The notes: generated from the sequence alone by a model not told the origin. Positions 1 through 12,300 are shown, numbered from the stretch's first letter. The stretch: 64,000 nucleotides of DNA from Sympetrum striolatum (GCA_947579665.1 OX388341.1:62001-126000), one strand, 5' to 3'. Numbers and translations are program-made.

Positions 1-465
1 ATTATCTGGTCATTGCGATGTATTAACGTTAAAATGTCGTTTTCATTTATACCATTTATTAATAATTTCAACATGATTACAATATTTCTTCAAAGTTTTA
101 TTTAAAAGTTGATTTGATTTATTTCAAAATTATCAATAAAAATTGTTTTGTGTCGTTATCGATTAACAATGACAGTTAAGTTCGTAACTATGGGTTTGTT
201 TCCATGGCAAACGATGCAATTTAATGCGTCTATCGCTCACAGCTATAGATTGAGCTCTTGACTGATAATAATTAAAAGGTTTTCTTCTGTACTTTTTTAC
301 TCCATTTGGCTTCTTTATTTGTTTTCTTACGCATATATTAATAATTTTCGTCATTATCTGTTACTTTTTCAAGTTCCACTGTTTAAATGTGTGGTCTTTA
401 TTTTTTCAAAAGTTTGACGCGTAAATTAAAATTACCATTTTCGGAATGAATGTGTGTGTGTGCTT
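1..465. other. no gene recognised
   Basis: AT-rich sequence with only short spurious frames. A short TG run at about 450-462 leads into the 317-bp repeat. Nothing else can be supported. Confidence 0.6.
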
Positions 466-1235
466 GTGGGCGCTCTAACGTAAAAACTATTGGTAGTATC
501 AATACCAAACTTCATATATAGTACTGTGGTGTGTGCAGTCAGAGTTGATTAGTTTTTGGAGTAAATCGGTTGACCGGAAGTCGACCTTTTCTTCATTAAA
601 GCTCATTTCCGGTTTAGCAAAATATCTCCATTAATATGATATTAAGATATATACTATTATTTATAGAAGTTTTAGAAAATGTAATTTACTATAACTTTTG
701 TATTTAACATATTTTTGTATCTCTGATTGTTTAGGAGTTATTCGTGAAATACTGATAAACCGGAAGTAGCTGATTATGTACTTTGTGGGCGCTCTACATA
801 AAACATATTTGTTGTATCAACACGAAATTTCATACATAGCATTTTAGTTTTTGTAGTTAGAGTTTATTAGTTTTTGGAGTAAATCTGTTAACCAGTAGTT
901 GAGTTTTATTCTTCGAAGCAAATTACCGGTTTTGCAAAATATCTCCATTAATATGATATTTAGGTATATACTATTATCAATAAAAGATTTAGAAAATGTA
1001 ATTCACTATAACTTTTTTATAAAATATTTTTTTTAGCACTGATTGTTTAGGAGTTATTCGTGAAATACTGAAAAACCGGAAGTAGCTGATTAAGTAGTTT
1101 GTGGGCGCTCTAACATGCAAACTATTAGTCGTATCAACACCAAATTTCATATATAGTATTTCGGTTGGCGTCTTCGGAGTTTATTTGTTTTTGGAGTAAA
1201 TCGGTCAACCGGAAGTTGAGTTTATTCCTTCATAA
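466..1235 (+). repeat. ~317-bp tandem repeat, about 2.4 units
   Basis: The phrase GTGGGCGCTCT recurs at 466, 785 and 1101, giving periods of 319 and 316 bp. Each unit carries, in order, a TATCAA-rich block, TTAGTTTTTGGAGTAAATCGG, a CCGGAAGT motif, an AATATCTCCATTAATATGAT block and AGGAGTTATTCGTGAAATACTG. The third unit stops near 1235. The same family recurs at 2.1-2.75 kb and, inverted, at 13.0-13.97 kb. There is no coding potential. It is seen directly as a repeat; its mobilising machinery is unknown. Confidence 0.85.
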
Positions 1236-2077
1236 CAATCGCACTAAATGGTTTCTAAGTAAACTGAAATCATTCCGTTCAATGCATTGAAATTCAATCT
1301 CCCAACACTTACAAGTCACTAATGCTCTAAACATCCTCCAAAACAAGTGAGCATCGCTAACAATCGGCCGAATGCATCGGACCCAATATTAATAATTCAT
1401 ATCACAAACCCATACTTTGTAACACGTATTAAAAAAAAGAAACAACAACCGGTCGCCCGGGGCAACGGAATAACATCCATGGACCGACGCGCGCGCCCTG
1501 ACAATTGAAAATCGCTTTCTCTATCCTACTTTGTTAAACAAATCATTCCTTTTTTTTTAATTCCCATTTTCACGGGTTTGGATACTTGTAAACGGTTTTT
1601 TTTCGTCCGACGCCCGCACCATCTGGCGACGGGTGGCGGTACCGAAAAGATCGCGATTCAAAGATATCCCTCTTACCGATTGTCGAAAAAAAAGGTGTTG
1701 TTATTTGCGTTTTTTGGGGCCCGGATCGGTCCCTCATTGTGGATGCGGGCCCGCGGGGGGAACCGGAGAATAAAAGAGTCATCTGGTGGGAGATTATTGG
1801 GATTAAGCGAATAAAAGATGCGTTATACTGCTCATTAGTAAGTAATGCAATTTCGATAGGTTTTGGGATCGAATTGATTTTCAATCGAAAATCTGACTTC
1901 GATAGGCATAATTTTAATTATGAAAAATTTACGCGTCCCGGAATCGATATGGAAACCTTAATTTCTTATCAAATACACATATTTTTCAAATTTCAACCCA
2001 TCCATTTGTATATTTTCGATAATTTTGTTTATAGGAATTGTTCAGTGTTTTGAATAGGCGTAATTAATACACGAGAG
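1236..2077. other. no gene; contains a GC-rich, CpG-containing stretch
   Basis: Between about 1448 and 1800 the base composition rises sharply (runs such as GCGCGCGCCC and GGGCCCGCGGGGGG) against an AT-rich background. Short overlapping frames exist on both strands, but none has a recognisable domain. It could be an old promoter or CpG-rich repeat; there is no evidence for either. Confidence 0.4.
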
Positions 2078-2752
2078 ATTTCTGCTTTCTCCCTATACGT
2101 AGCATAAAGTGTTGCATTCGCGAAAAAATTCGACCTCTAGATTTCGACGGAAATAGATGTTTTGGGGCCCATAGAGCACGTTTTCGCTATTTTCCCGAAC
2201 GTGTCTGTCTGTGGTAAAAGGTTTGTGGGCGCTCTATCTTAAAAAACAATTATCCGATCATTTCCAAAATTCATATTTAGAATTTTCCTAACAATGCCAA
2301 AAGTTGATTAGTTTTTGGTGAATATCGCTAAACCGGAAGTTGCGGTTTATCCGGAACAAAATATTGTTTCTTTAATATCTCTGTCAGAATGCAATGTAGG
2401 TATATACAATTATTTTCAAAAGTTATAGATAATGTACTTTACTACAACTTTCGTATAAAACATTTTTTCGTAACACTCATTGTTTAGGATTTATTCTTCA
2501 ATAATAGTTAACCGGAAGTTGTTTATCCATAAATGGAAGTTTTCATACATATCTCTGCCAGAATGCAATTAAGGTATATACAATTGAATACAAAAGTTAT
2601 AGATAATGTACTTTACTACAACTTTTGTATCAAACATTTTCTTGTAACACTCATTGTTATGGAGTTATTTATATATTACCGGCATAGGCTTCTGTTTTCA
2701 ACAAATATGGAGAAAGTCATGTGTTGGCCACATCAGATTTTTTTATACTTGT
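2078..2752 (+). repeat. single element of the 317-bp repeat family
   Basis: It starts with a degenerate CTTTCTCCCTATACG end followed by a TTCGACGGAAATAGATG / TTTTGGGGCCC block, continues with the GTGGGCGCTCT unit at 2223 and a second partial unit, and finishes with GGAGAAAGTCATGTG and GGCCACATCAGATTTTT near 2748. The same two ends bracket the inverted copy at 12.98-13.97 kb, so this is a discrete dispersed element with internal tandem units. Confidence 0.7.
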
Positions 2753-3539
2753 AATAAAAATTCTATCCTTTATATTTTTATGCTTGAAAACTAGAATTTG
2801 TTTCGTGTTTATGTATAAAAATTTAGGGAAATCTTCTTTTTTGACAAAAAAATCAATCTTCAGGCCCGTTGCGAGGAATCTAAATATTATTCAGTTCGAT
2901 TAAATTCTTTTCTGGTAAATACGCGACCAAACCAAGTGGTCCAGAAAAAAAATAATTGGTTGCTTGACCATCTCAGAAAAGATTGATATTTGGTAAGTAG
3001 ATACCTTTAAGTTTATAGAGGTCAAAAGTAATTTTTAAATATTTTTAATGTTTACTGTTTGGAAATGGTGGCCATTTTAGCACTTGGCCGCATGCGGTTT
3101 TTCGCGTTTGCAGGTATCTACGATTTATTCAGCAATGGGTTGCCCTAAGACTTTCAAATAAGCTGCATTAAGTTCAGTACACTCTGGCCTATGAAATAAA
3201 ACCATAATTACATTACAAGATATATTTCTTAAACATTTTTTTGCAGCTTAAAATTATTAGTCAAAAATGAACAAAATTAAACTTTTGACAGGACATTTTT
3301 CAAAGAAGGAACAATTTCTCAGCCTTAATAATAAATAGTAAATTACATACAATTATAGAAATAGTATATACAATGATTATAAAATGCAACATTTCAATTT
3401 ACCAAATCAACAGGATTTAAAATGTTTTGGATTGTCTCATTGAATTCTAAGACTACTTATCGCTGAATAAAAAAGCAATAAATAAATAAACTGGCAACAG
3501 TTCCTTCTCACCTTCAATGAGCCTTATTTTTACTTAAAT
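2753..3539. other. no gene recognised
   Basis: AT-rich intergenic sequence. No ORF, tRNA or repeat could be supported. Confidence 0.5.
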
Positions 3540-3800
3540 GTTCATAGTGCTAGTGTCATTGATTTGAAAATTTCATCTCGAACCTATCATGAGGTTAAGC
3601 CTCTAACAATTCTGATTTTTTCATTAAAACGCATTGCGGGAATTTTCTGAAATTTTTTTGAGGCACTTCCCGGAAATGTAGAGAGTTGGATTTCGAGGGA
3701 TCTCTAGAAGCCACGCTCATCCAACGAAAACTGCGAACACATCCTCGAATATTATCCTTGGTTCGACGCTAGGTCAGGGCAAACATTCCACGTATGGAAT
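3540..3800 (-). repeat. dispersed monomer(s) related to the 43-47 kb satellite
   Basis: Read on the minus strand, this gives TCGAACCAAGGAT, then a 'ggcttctagagatccct..' block, AATCCAACTCT, CGGGAAGTGCC and an 'aaattccc' block, in the same order and spacing as the unit at 45.5-45.68 kb of the large array. It carries a GGTTCGA core at about 3757. It is a diverged outlying copy; homology is seen by eye only. Confidence 0.6.
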
Positions 3801-4070
3801 GCACGTAAAGTTCAATTTGATCGATTGCAGAAATGTTTTCTTTTGCAGAATTAAATAGGAAAAAATGGTCGCAGGAAGTCGAGACGAACACCAAAAGAAA
3901 GGAAATTGAACAAAGATTCTTATTTCGGTCGTGTAATATCGTATTCGTGTCTAAAATACGAGAAATAAGGCTAAATGAACTAACGTATCGTGAAATTTCT
4001 TCGAGGTAAACAACCAGTCCCCCTGACGACCAAGGCGATTGTTGAATTTGAGCTCATACGGGTATATATA
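3801..4070 (+). repeat. dispersed repeat shared with 11.1-11.35 kb and 17.15-17.31 kb
   Basis: The block AACACCAAAAGAAAGGAAAT, followed by 'gaacaaagattcttatt..ggtcgt..aatatcgtattcg' and a later CCCTGACGACCAAGGCGATT, recurs at 11,170-11,345 with substitutions, and in inverted, more diverged form at 17,150-17,310. No coding capacity. Confidence 0.7.
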
Positions 4071-6110
4071 TATTAGAGTATTCTTATCAATAATAAGAAT
4101 ATTACTATATATAAAGCTGCAAATCCGACTCATTCATACAAATTCCTGGGCATTTCTAATCGAGCTGAAATGCTGAAATTTTCAAGAGAGATTTATAATT
4201 GACAGTCGAGTTGGGAAAAAATCGAAAATCTTCAGATTTAGTCCTAGGTTTGAGCCCATAGACGATTATATTTTTCAATGTATTTAAACGGGGGAAACGA
4301 AAAATGGCCATGCAGAGCAAATTTCTTTCGTTAATTAAATTATGAAAAATTAATCGTAAAGCAGTAGGACTTGGTCTGTATTACGTCTAAAAGATTAAAA
4401 TTTACTTTTCTTGCGACCGATTTTAGCATTCCTGCACGAAATTCGCAAAATCTTAGTTTGAACGCCAATTTTTTACGTTTTTTTCTCCTCATTTTGAAAA
4501 TTAAATCTATGGCAACAACCATTGTTTGAATCGAAAACAAGTTTGTTTACGATCGTATTTTCATACGCCATGATAAAGGTTTGATGCATTTTTAATTATT
4601 TTAAATGTTTCTTTCGATATATCTTATAAATAGATGCTGAAAAATGTAAAATTCATCAAAATAGACAGTGGATATCTGCACGGTCAATGAATCAATCGTG
4701 AATGCATGCTGTGATAACATAAGTTTATGTAGAGAATACGAGACTATTTATCAACGAAGATAATCGGAAAAGTCATGTAAGTAGTGAGATTATTCTAGAA
4801 TGAAGTGCATAGATATTAATATAAATTAATAAATAGGGATATTAATGTAAATTATAAGGTTTAACGACAATCTTTAGAAATAACATAACTGCAAGCAATA
4901 CAAATCATTAGTTTAACGAACACTATAGTTTAGTCATATATTTTATTTCATAGCTCACTTAACCAAATATATTTTTCGTATGCTGAACTCAGACTAAAAA
5001 GTTCCATGTATGTTTCACTTTCGTACTATATACATTGTGATATTTTGTCACCGAAAAGCTCATACCGGAAACCAAACCCATTGCTGCCCGCCTTTCTTGA
5101 AGGACCATGTTATCATTGAATATCAAGAAATTGTAAGTTTCATCTTATTGAACAATAAATATCTATTCAGGAAATACATGGTATCATTGAACGATGTTTA
5201 TGATATCGTTGTTCTTCGTATATGGTGGATTGCTTTCCATGTGTAAGTTCTGTGCATATTATTATATGCCTATTATTTTTCTTCTTTTCTATTTTAATTA
5301 CATATAATTATTCTGTCTTCCACTCCAAAGAGAATTTAAAGTTAAGTTCTTTTTCTACGTTTTTTTAATTAATACGTAGTACACAATTAGTACGTAGTAT
5401 ATTACGTAATTCAACTTTCATCAAAATAAAAAACAAAAATCTACACATAAAATACACTGATTTTCTTGAACGACCTTCTGATTACGTTGTTCTACGCTGG
5501 ATAATTCTTGGTTAGTAAAAACAATCTTTGCATGTATCATTGTATGAATATTATTTTCCCATCTTCTCCAAACGGACTTTAGAATAAAGTTCTTTCTTTA
5601 CGTTCTTTGAAACTATTTACACAATTACGTTGCCTATTGTCTATTTGTTTATTTAATTAGAAACGGAGCTCATTGTCGTGGTAGACGCCATTTAATGAAT
5701 ATAGAATTATTTTGCAGTATGTATTGCAATGAACCGATTACTACACAGGTAATCGTCTATTTATTTTCTGCATTTTTATCTTATGCAGATTTTTATTCTA
5801 ACTCAATATTCTTAAGCTTATTTCTATAATTTACTTTTTCGAATGCACATTAAAACGTCGTCGTCGCAGCTGCTACATTCATCGCGGTGGAATCCCGAAA
5901 GAGATACCACGGAATCAGCCGTTCGCTGCGGAAACCACCATATATATTATTGAGGGCTGAAATCCAAAACTAAGTAAGGTAGGAATTGATTTGAGAAGCG
6001 ACGTGTTTTCACTATGCCAGCTTTATGTCGCGCTAGGAAGAGTACGTTCCTCAGAAAAGTCAGGGTGTTAGTTTCAACGGAAAGTATATTTGATAATATT
6101 CCGCACGCCG
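4071..6110. other. no gene recognised
   Basis: AT-rich sequence with only short spurious frames. A GC-richer patch at 5,860-5,945 (a CGTCGTCGTCGCAG run) immediately precedes the Transib insertion. Nothing else is supportable. Confidence 0.5.
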
Positions 6111-6700
6111 CACTGTGGGCTAGAATCGAAAAAAGCTGGCCAAAAATACGAAAGTGGTTTTTTTGAGTGCGGACTTTGAAACTTCGCATGGTCATTTTTG
6201 AATAAATTTTGCATATAACTGCGAAATAATTTCTCTTGATTCTCACGCGTTACAATTCTACAGGGGGTCAAAGTTGACCAAATTTTGCGAAAAATGCCGG
6301 TCTTCGATTTTTCGAGAAATTCTTCAACTTCAAAACGATGCTGAATCCATTGAAAGTAAGTTATTGGATAAAAAGCAACGCCACGTTATAAACCTGTACT
6401 TTATCATTCACAACCTATAATTTAATCATTGCGAATGAATAATTGCATCTTTTATGCAAACAAAATGGCGAACTCTCGTTTTAGAGAAACTTTTTACCTA
6501 AAGCGAGGAAAATAGTTGAGACAGACTCCGAGGGACATGAAGATATTTATACCACGTTATTCTTTGAAGCTTTCTGAAGAGGAATCTGAAGTAAAACCTT
6601 GCAACAATTTGCTCCCCCGATAATAATAACGAATTTTCGACAACACTGCATGGGCAAATCCGCGCGGCGGCCAATGCCCCACCCGGGAAGATCTCGGTTT
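6111..6700 (+). repeat. left terminal inverted repeat of the Transib element
   Basis: It pairs with 9150-9741 in inverted orientation at an estimated ~90% identity by eye, including the segments CGAAGACCGGCATTTTTCGC (read on the other strand) and the GGTATAAATAT / ATATTTATACC block. It ends near the GCGCGGCGGCCAATG segment at ~6690. A 600-bp TIR is much longer than the tens of bp typical of Transib. Confidence 0.85.
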
Positions 6701-6989
6701 GAGAGGAATTAGGAACGTACCAACGCTTTTCGATGATATGTTTTGATGTTTATAAGCAAAGTTTTTCCACTATTAATATTAGAAATGAGAAGTCATAATT
6801 TAAAATCCCAGTTTCATTCCGTGTGATCGGTGAAAATGCCCAATTTGGCTGTATTTTAAGACATATGTCTATTCCTATGTCTATGACGTCGCATTTTCTT
6901 TCATATCGCTATATCGCTAATTTATCATCAAATTCATGCAGTCAAGAATAACTCTAAAGAAATTTCTAGTTTGCACCTTACCTTCTGCC

Positions 6990-8325
6990 TTATATACAAT
7001 CCTCGTCTGAGGAGTCCGCATCTCCATACGCGATTACCTCTTCTTCATTCAGGATGAGGAGCTGCTTCACTTCTCTACTTAGATTCCTGGATCTATTTGC
7101 TGCCCAAATTGGTGCTGACATAGATATTAGTGGATCAGAAGTAAGAAGCAATCTTCGCACTAAGTCTTCATTCTTAGCAACTCGGGAGTGTTTCCTTGTA
7201 AAACGTTCTCGGAATCTCCTCGTGTCCTTATTTCTTGCTTCTATCGCCTCTTCTGAGAGTTGGCCCAGTGGTAGAATTGCTTCTTTTGCAATTTTAGCTC
7301 CGTGAATCAGCACTTTATGAATTGTTGGTGGCATATAGTATCACGGATACAACTTTACATACATCTCTGCTGTAGCCCCGCAATAATCGTCAAATGCTCT
7401 TTCATTCAGAGTAAATCCGCTTGAAATTGCCTTTAAGATCGTAGCAAATCTTTATATAAGATCCTCGTTTATCCCTGAAAATTAAATGTTTATGTATTCA
7501 ATATTGAAGCATCATAGCTAAAGTAAGAGTTACTTTGGCTTCCTTTACTGCTTCGTAGCTAGGATACAGCCTATGACCATGACTTTTAGCTGTTTCACGG
7601 AGAATTTTATATTGAGTTTTACTCAACTCAGAAGATATAATTAGTGATAAAGCTTCTTCTCCTGACAACTGAGATTGCACATGTTCCCTTTTCTTCCGCC
7701 TAGAAAGAACCCTCTTTGCCCTTGTAGGTGTCGTTGTGGTAATTTCTTTCAGCAACTTCGAAGCAGCTTCATTTCCTTCATCTCTTAGAGTCATCCTTGC
7801 AGCATAAGACAGTTCAGCTGTGGAGAGTGTGGATCTAATTGTTTCTGTTTTCCTTCGTTTCGATCTGTCACTTGAAAAATGGAAATCTACTTCCGGCCGT
7901 CCTCTTGCGTCTACCAAAATGAATTTAATTTAAGTCCGATTGTTCGTTTCTTAGATGTAAATTATCAATTTCAAATACTAAACATTTCAAATCACTATTT
8001 TATACGTACCTGGGGTCATAGAAGTACTTGGTAAGTTCTGGATAACAATATCAGGAAAATTAATATTTACATTGAGCCAACTGGAATTGCGCAGAATAAA
8101 CCTTTCATTAACACGGAAACTTTGTTTCCATTTTCTTGAATATGCCGGAAAAAAACTACTCTTCAGATAAACAGTAAGAGCTTCCTTCCCATCTATTGAT
8201 CTTTCTAATTGAAGTTTTCTTGTCAAAAAATCCATTAAATGCTGCTTTTTACTAGAAAATGACTCAATCTTTTCCTCCATCATTTTATTACGCTGCGTTA
8301 ACCGACTAATTCGCAGATTAGTCAT
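6990..8325 (-). pseudogene. Transib transposase (RAG1-core relative), internally deleted
   Basis: The minus-strand gene reads from 8325 to 6990. The first piece (8325-8010) starts with a coiled-coil-like segment and ends at a good splice donor (CCAG/GTACGT). It joins in frame to 7910-7498 through an acceptor (TTGGTAG), which reads DARGRPEVDFHF, SSDRSKRRKT, LSGEEALSLII and LYPSYEAV. The last piece, after a TTTTCAG acceptor at ~7467, reads FDDYCGATAEMYVKLYP, stop, YYMPPTIHKVLIHGA, then LGQLSEEAIEARNKDTRRFR. That SEE..ARNKD..RRFRE block is where Transib and RAG1 carry the catalytic glutamate. The middle with the two catalytic aspartates is missing. In-frame stops lie at 7452-7454 (TAA) and 7341-7343 (TGA, where the family appears to have Trp). 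A possible 5' exon lies at ~8580-8745. It is dead. Confidence 0.75.
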
Positions 8326-9149
8326 GTTTTTTTACGGAATTAAAAGCAAAGTATAAAGACGATAAACTAGAAACCCAATACAATGTTTCTAATGTCTGAA
8401 AATGCAATAGAGATTCCATAACTATATCTATTCTACAGTATGACGTTAAGAAAATAATACAGTAGACAGTTTCAAATAACGATGAGAACATTTCACATGC
8501 ATAGAGAAAATAATTGTTTTTCACCAGGATACTTAGAATTTACAAGTAAAAAGAGAAAGTAATTTAATAAAACAACTTACCATAAAAATATCCTACAAAA
8601 AGTGTCGACAACTGAACCAGGAAATGCTGAAGGGAACTACCCGAACTTCTTGAATATACTACTTAAAGAATGCAAGGAGCTACTGAGAGAGCACAACTTA
8701 CTTCTTCCACAGGCAAAGCCAAACTGTAGTTTTCATAGTTTGCGAAAATTTTGAACTAGAAAGCACGAAAATGAAGTTTGAAGGGTAACCGTTAATCCGC
8801 AAGAAGCACAGCTGCATGCAATAAAACGAACCGAAAGTTTAACTCGAGGACACCGCGGCACACGCCCACGTGTGGGCTGGTTACCAATGGTATTGAGGGT
8901 CTGTGAGAAATAGTATAGCTCAAAAACATCAAAGACAGCTTTCATAATATTTTACAAAGTGAAAATCAAAAAAATGGTAACTCTATTCTGATACTTGATG
9001 AAAGATATACGCTGTTGCTAAATTCACTCTTCCTTTAAGAATGATGGTTGAATGTGTATTATTTTGCTCATTATTTCTTCGTCTAGAGTTTGTAAAAAGT
9101 TAATTTCAGCATTCAAAAGTTATCATTGAGAGGCATGAAGGTTCGAAGG

Positions 9150-9741
9150 TCTTCAAACACTTCTCTTCCCGGAGGGCCATTGGCCGCCGCGCGGATTTGC
9201 CCATGCAGTGTTGTCGAAAATTCGTTATTATTATCGGGGGAGCAAATTGTTGCAAGGTTTTACTTCAGATTCCTCTTCAGAAAGCTTCAAAGAATAACGT
9301 GGTATAAATATATTCATGTCCCTCGGAGTCCGTCTCAACTATTTTCCTCGCTTTAGGTAAAAAGTTTCTCTAAAACGAGAGTCCGCCATTATGTTGCATA
9401 AAATATGCATTTATTCATTCGCAATCACAATTTTATGGTTGTGAAAGATAAAGTACAGGTTTATAACGTGGCGTTGTTTTTTATCCAATAACTTACTTTT
9501 AATGGATTCAGCATCGTTTTGAAGTTGAAGAATTTCTCGAAAAATCGAAGACCGGCATTTTTCGCAAAATTTGGTCAACTTTGACCCCCTGTAGAATTGT
9601 AACGCGTCGGAATCAAGAGAAATTATTTCGCAGTTATATGCAAAATTTATTCATGAATGACCATGCGAAGTTTCAAAGTCCGCACTCAAAAAAACCACTT
9701 TCGTATTTTTGGCCAGCTTTTTTCGATTCTAGCCCACTGTG
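9150..9741 (-). repeat. right terminal inverted repeat of the Transib element
   Basis: Inverted partner of 6111-6700. Its outer 70 bp recur at 37,820-37,890 and, more diverged, at 15,097-15,163, showing this end belongs to a dispersed family in this genome. Confidence 0.85.
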
Positions 9742-10930
9742 CGATGTTACGGATAAAACGAACTAATATTTAATGGATAAAGCGAACAGGTATTCTGGAT
9801 TTAAAAAACTGGAATTCTGGATTAAAAGAACCGAAACGATTTTGACTAACTTCGTATTTTCATGCGGATGTTGCAAAATTGCAAAATTTTACCATAAGAT
9901 TTGATTCGGGAGGCGGGACTCCACCTTTATTCCTATTGGCTCCCACGAAAGAGAGAAAATGCGATTGTCGCTCTCTCTCTAACACGCAAGTATTCAGCGA
10001 AAAAATAATATAGTCTATGGACTATAGTATTTTTACGGGATAACACATCGGATTCAACAATGGGATCGGTCGCCAGGGGAATGAGTTGTTTACAACCTCC
10101 AATTTTCACCAAATTTTCGTATATTTCACCGATATTCTCGCAAATTCGAATCAAAAGTAAGATTCCACGAATGAAATAAGAATCTTCGTTCGATTTTCTT
10201 TCTGTTAGTGTTTGTCTCGTCAACGTGCGACTATTCATTCTAATTTAATTTCGCGAAAGAAACGATCCCTGCATGCGATGAAAATGAGTTTTACGTGTAT
10301 TCCTTATGGAAATCTATCCGAGCGATCTGGGTTCGAACCCAGCGAAATTATCGAATAAATATGCGACAGTACTTCCTTCCTGACACCAAGATACACGTTT
10401 GCGAGTTTCAGTCGTATCTGAACATTTTCTTGTCCATAGAATTGACTAAATTTAGATTGATAACTAAAAGAGAAACGGCATATAAACGTGAGAAGCCATA
10501 TTGATGAATAAACCCGACGACCGCGCTACGTAGCGAGGGATCGTGGAAGCAAAAAATACGCAACGTACATCAGCGGGTGATAAAAAAGCTACATTTAAGG
10601 GCGGAAGTGTTGAGAGATGAGAGATACTGGAGTCGGAAGCTGTGGATTCACTCCGGAGGCCATTGATTGAGGCGCCAACTGAGGGGAAGCGACAAAAGAC
10701 GGTCGAATATATTTACAGAAGGAGGAAACGCATTAGGGAAGTTGAAAATGGGAAAATATTAGGGAAATTTGGAAAAAATAGAGGTTGATGTTTTTGTTAG
10801 ATATTACCGGGATGTCTTATCTTGTGAGATAGTATAATTATTTACGTAATATTCTTATATCATAATTATTGCTGTGAATATATTTTTGTATTTGATATCG
10901 GTAATTCCCGTAAGAAATGCATGGAAGAAA
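9742..10930. other. no gene; one perfect B-box-like palindrome
   Basis: No supportable ORF. At 10,327-10,342 there is a perfect 16-bp palindrome, CTGGGTTCGAACCCAG, containing the pol III B-box core GGTTCGA on both strands. A second short palindrome, CGCTACGTAGCG, lies at about 10,523. Confidence 0.5.
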
Positions 10931-11350
10931 ATTTCGAACATTAATTTCATGCACTTCCCGACATAGGAGATGATTATAAATCTTTAGAGTCGTTAATGGT
11001 CCACTGGAGTGTTATATATCGATATTCGTGTCCAGAGTATCCTTGGTTCGACTCTGGACGACTCGAATCGTCTCTCTCATAAGAAATGTACGTAAAGTTC
11101 GTTTTGATCGATTGCAGACATTTTTTTCTTTTGCAGAATTCAAGCAGAAATAATGGTCGTACGAAATCGAGATGAACACCAAAAGAAAGGAAATTGAACA
11201 AAGATTCTTATTTTGGTCGTCGAATATCGTATTCGAGTCGAAATTTAGAGAATTTAGACAAAAAAGACGAAATATTCGTGTGATTTTGTGGGCATAAACA
11301 AGTCCCTAACAACGAAGGTTATTGTTGAATTGAACTCTCACAGGAATATG
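10931..11350 (+). repeat. second copy of the 3.6-4.07 kb repeat pair
   Basis: It contains the CACTTCCCGACAT, CCTTGGTTCGACTCTGGACG and AACACCAAAAGAAAGGAAAT blocks in the same order as 3,660-4,060. Substitutions and small indels separate the copies, so they are old. Not coding. Confidence 0.7.
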
Positions 11351-11880
11351 TGGGATACGTAGGTACGGTGTGTTGTTGGATATTAAACAGTTTATACAAC
11401 AACAAATACTTATTCCTCTGTCATTATTTGCTGTAGACAAAGTATCGTACTTTTAAGCTAAAAAATTATGAAATAGGTCGTATTGCATTATCATTATCAA
11501 ATGGAGGAGAAATTGATGATACTGTTTTCTTCCAAATGGTATTCCAGGAGAACTGTTGTAGTTACGAGGCTGAAATTTTCATCAATTATAGAATAGACTG
11601 TCTTCTGTGTTTTTCTGATACGACATTTTCAGGAAAAGTAATCGAATTACGAAAGATGCGATGTTTTTCAAGATGGCCGGCCATTGGATGCACTAAATCT
11701 GTTTTTATTAACTCTGTAGACGAAACTATTAGAGCTGAGAAGTCGAGAATTACACAGAGCATAGAGAAAAGAACGCAGAGTTTAGCAGTGACAGTAATTT
11801 TGGAGGCCTTTGTGAATTTGGTAGTAAAAATTAGAACTGAATTCCAAAATTAATGATAAATCGAAGATGGTAGTGGCCTA
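11351..11880. other. possible heavily decayed retroelement sequence
   Basis: One 105-codon frame at 11,536-11,853 has no recognisable motif. Because it leads straight into RT-like sequence at 11.9 kb, it may be the decayed upstream part of the same element. No firm call. Confidence 0.25.
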
Positions 11881-12130
11881 AACTCCCCCTTCGTAAAACT
11901 ACAACTTGTAAACTCATTAGTTATGCCTCACTTCGACTATTGTGATATAGTCCATCAGGATCTGATCATAGCCATCAAATTACAGCGCATGCAAAACTCT
12001 GCCGTGAATTTACTTTCAACTTAAAAAAGTACGATAACGTTTCGGAATATTACTCCAAGCAATCTTTGCTACAACTAGATTGGAGTCGGAAGCATCACAT
12101 TTTGTCCAGCACCAATAGATTTTTAGCGAC
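11881..12130 (+). pseudogene. non-LTR reverse transcriptase C-terminal fragment
   Basis: The conceptual translation has the C-terminal pattern of jockey/CR1-type reverse transcriptases: VMPHFDYCDIVHQD, then KLQRMQNSAVNLLST, a stop, KKYDNVSEYYSKQSLLQLDW and SRKHH. These correspond to the 'P.ldY...vw' and 'LQ.vQN.avR' blocks after the catalytic palm. It is interrupted by a stop and then by the TTTA microsatellite, with another tail fragment in the same orientation at 12.8 kb, so the two are probably halves of one element split by a later insertion. Confidence 0.55.
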
Positions 12131-12209
12131 AATTTATTTATTTATTTATGTATTTATTTATTTGTTTATTTATTTATTTATTTATTTATATTTATTTATT
12201 TATTTATAT

Positions 12210-12300
<91 letters not shown>

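Larger units (their letters stand above)
6111..9741 (-). mobile_element. Transib-type DNA transposon, 3,631 bp, non-functional copy
   Basis: The element is bounded by CACTGTGGGCTAGAATCG at 6111 and its inverted partner, ending GCCCACTGTG at 9741 (CACAGTGGGC read inward). The terminal heptamer fits the Transib consensus CACWRTG on the right and nearly so on the left, and the right end equals the RAG recombination-signal heptamer. Flanking pentamers are CGCCG (6106-6110) and CGATG (9742-9746), a 3/5 match; Transib target duplications are 5 bp and GC-rich. The inverted repeats run ~590 bp. The interior carries a minus-strand transposase remnant with the Transib/RAG1 glutamate region. Family assignment rests on ends plus protein motifs. 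Confidence 0.78.

Noticed and set aside
1578..2053. GC-rich region with overlapping frames suggesting a first exon
   Set aside because: No conserved domain, no splice-linked downstream exon, frames on both strands equally open.
6111..6149. Full 23-RSS (heptamer plus nonamer) in the Transib end
   Set aside because: Heptamer match is strong but the nonamer-like block matches only about 5 of 9 positions, so it is reported as loose resemblance only.
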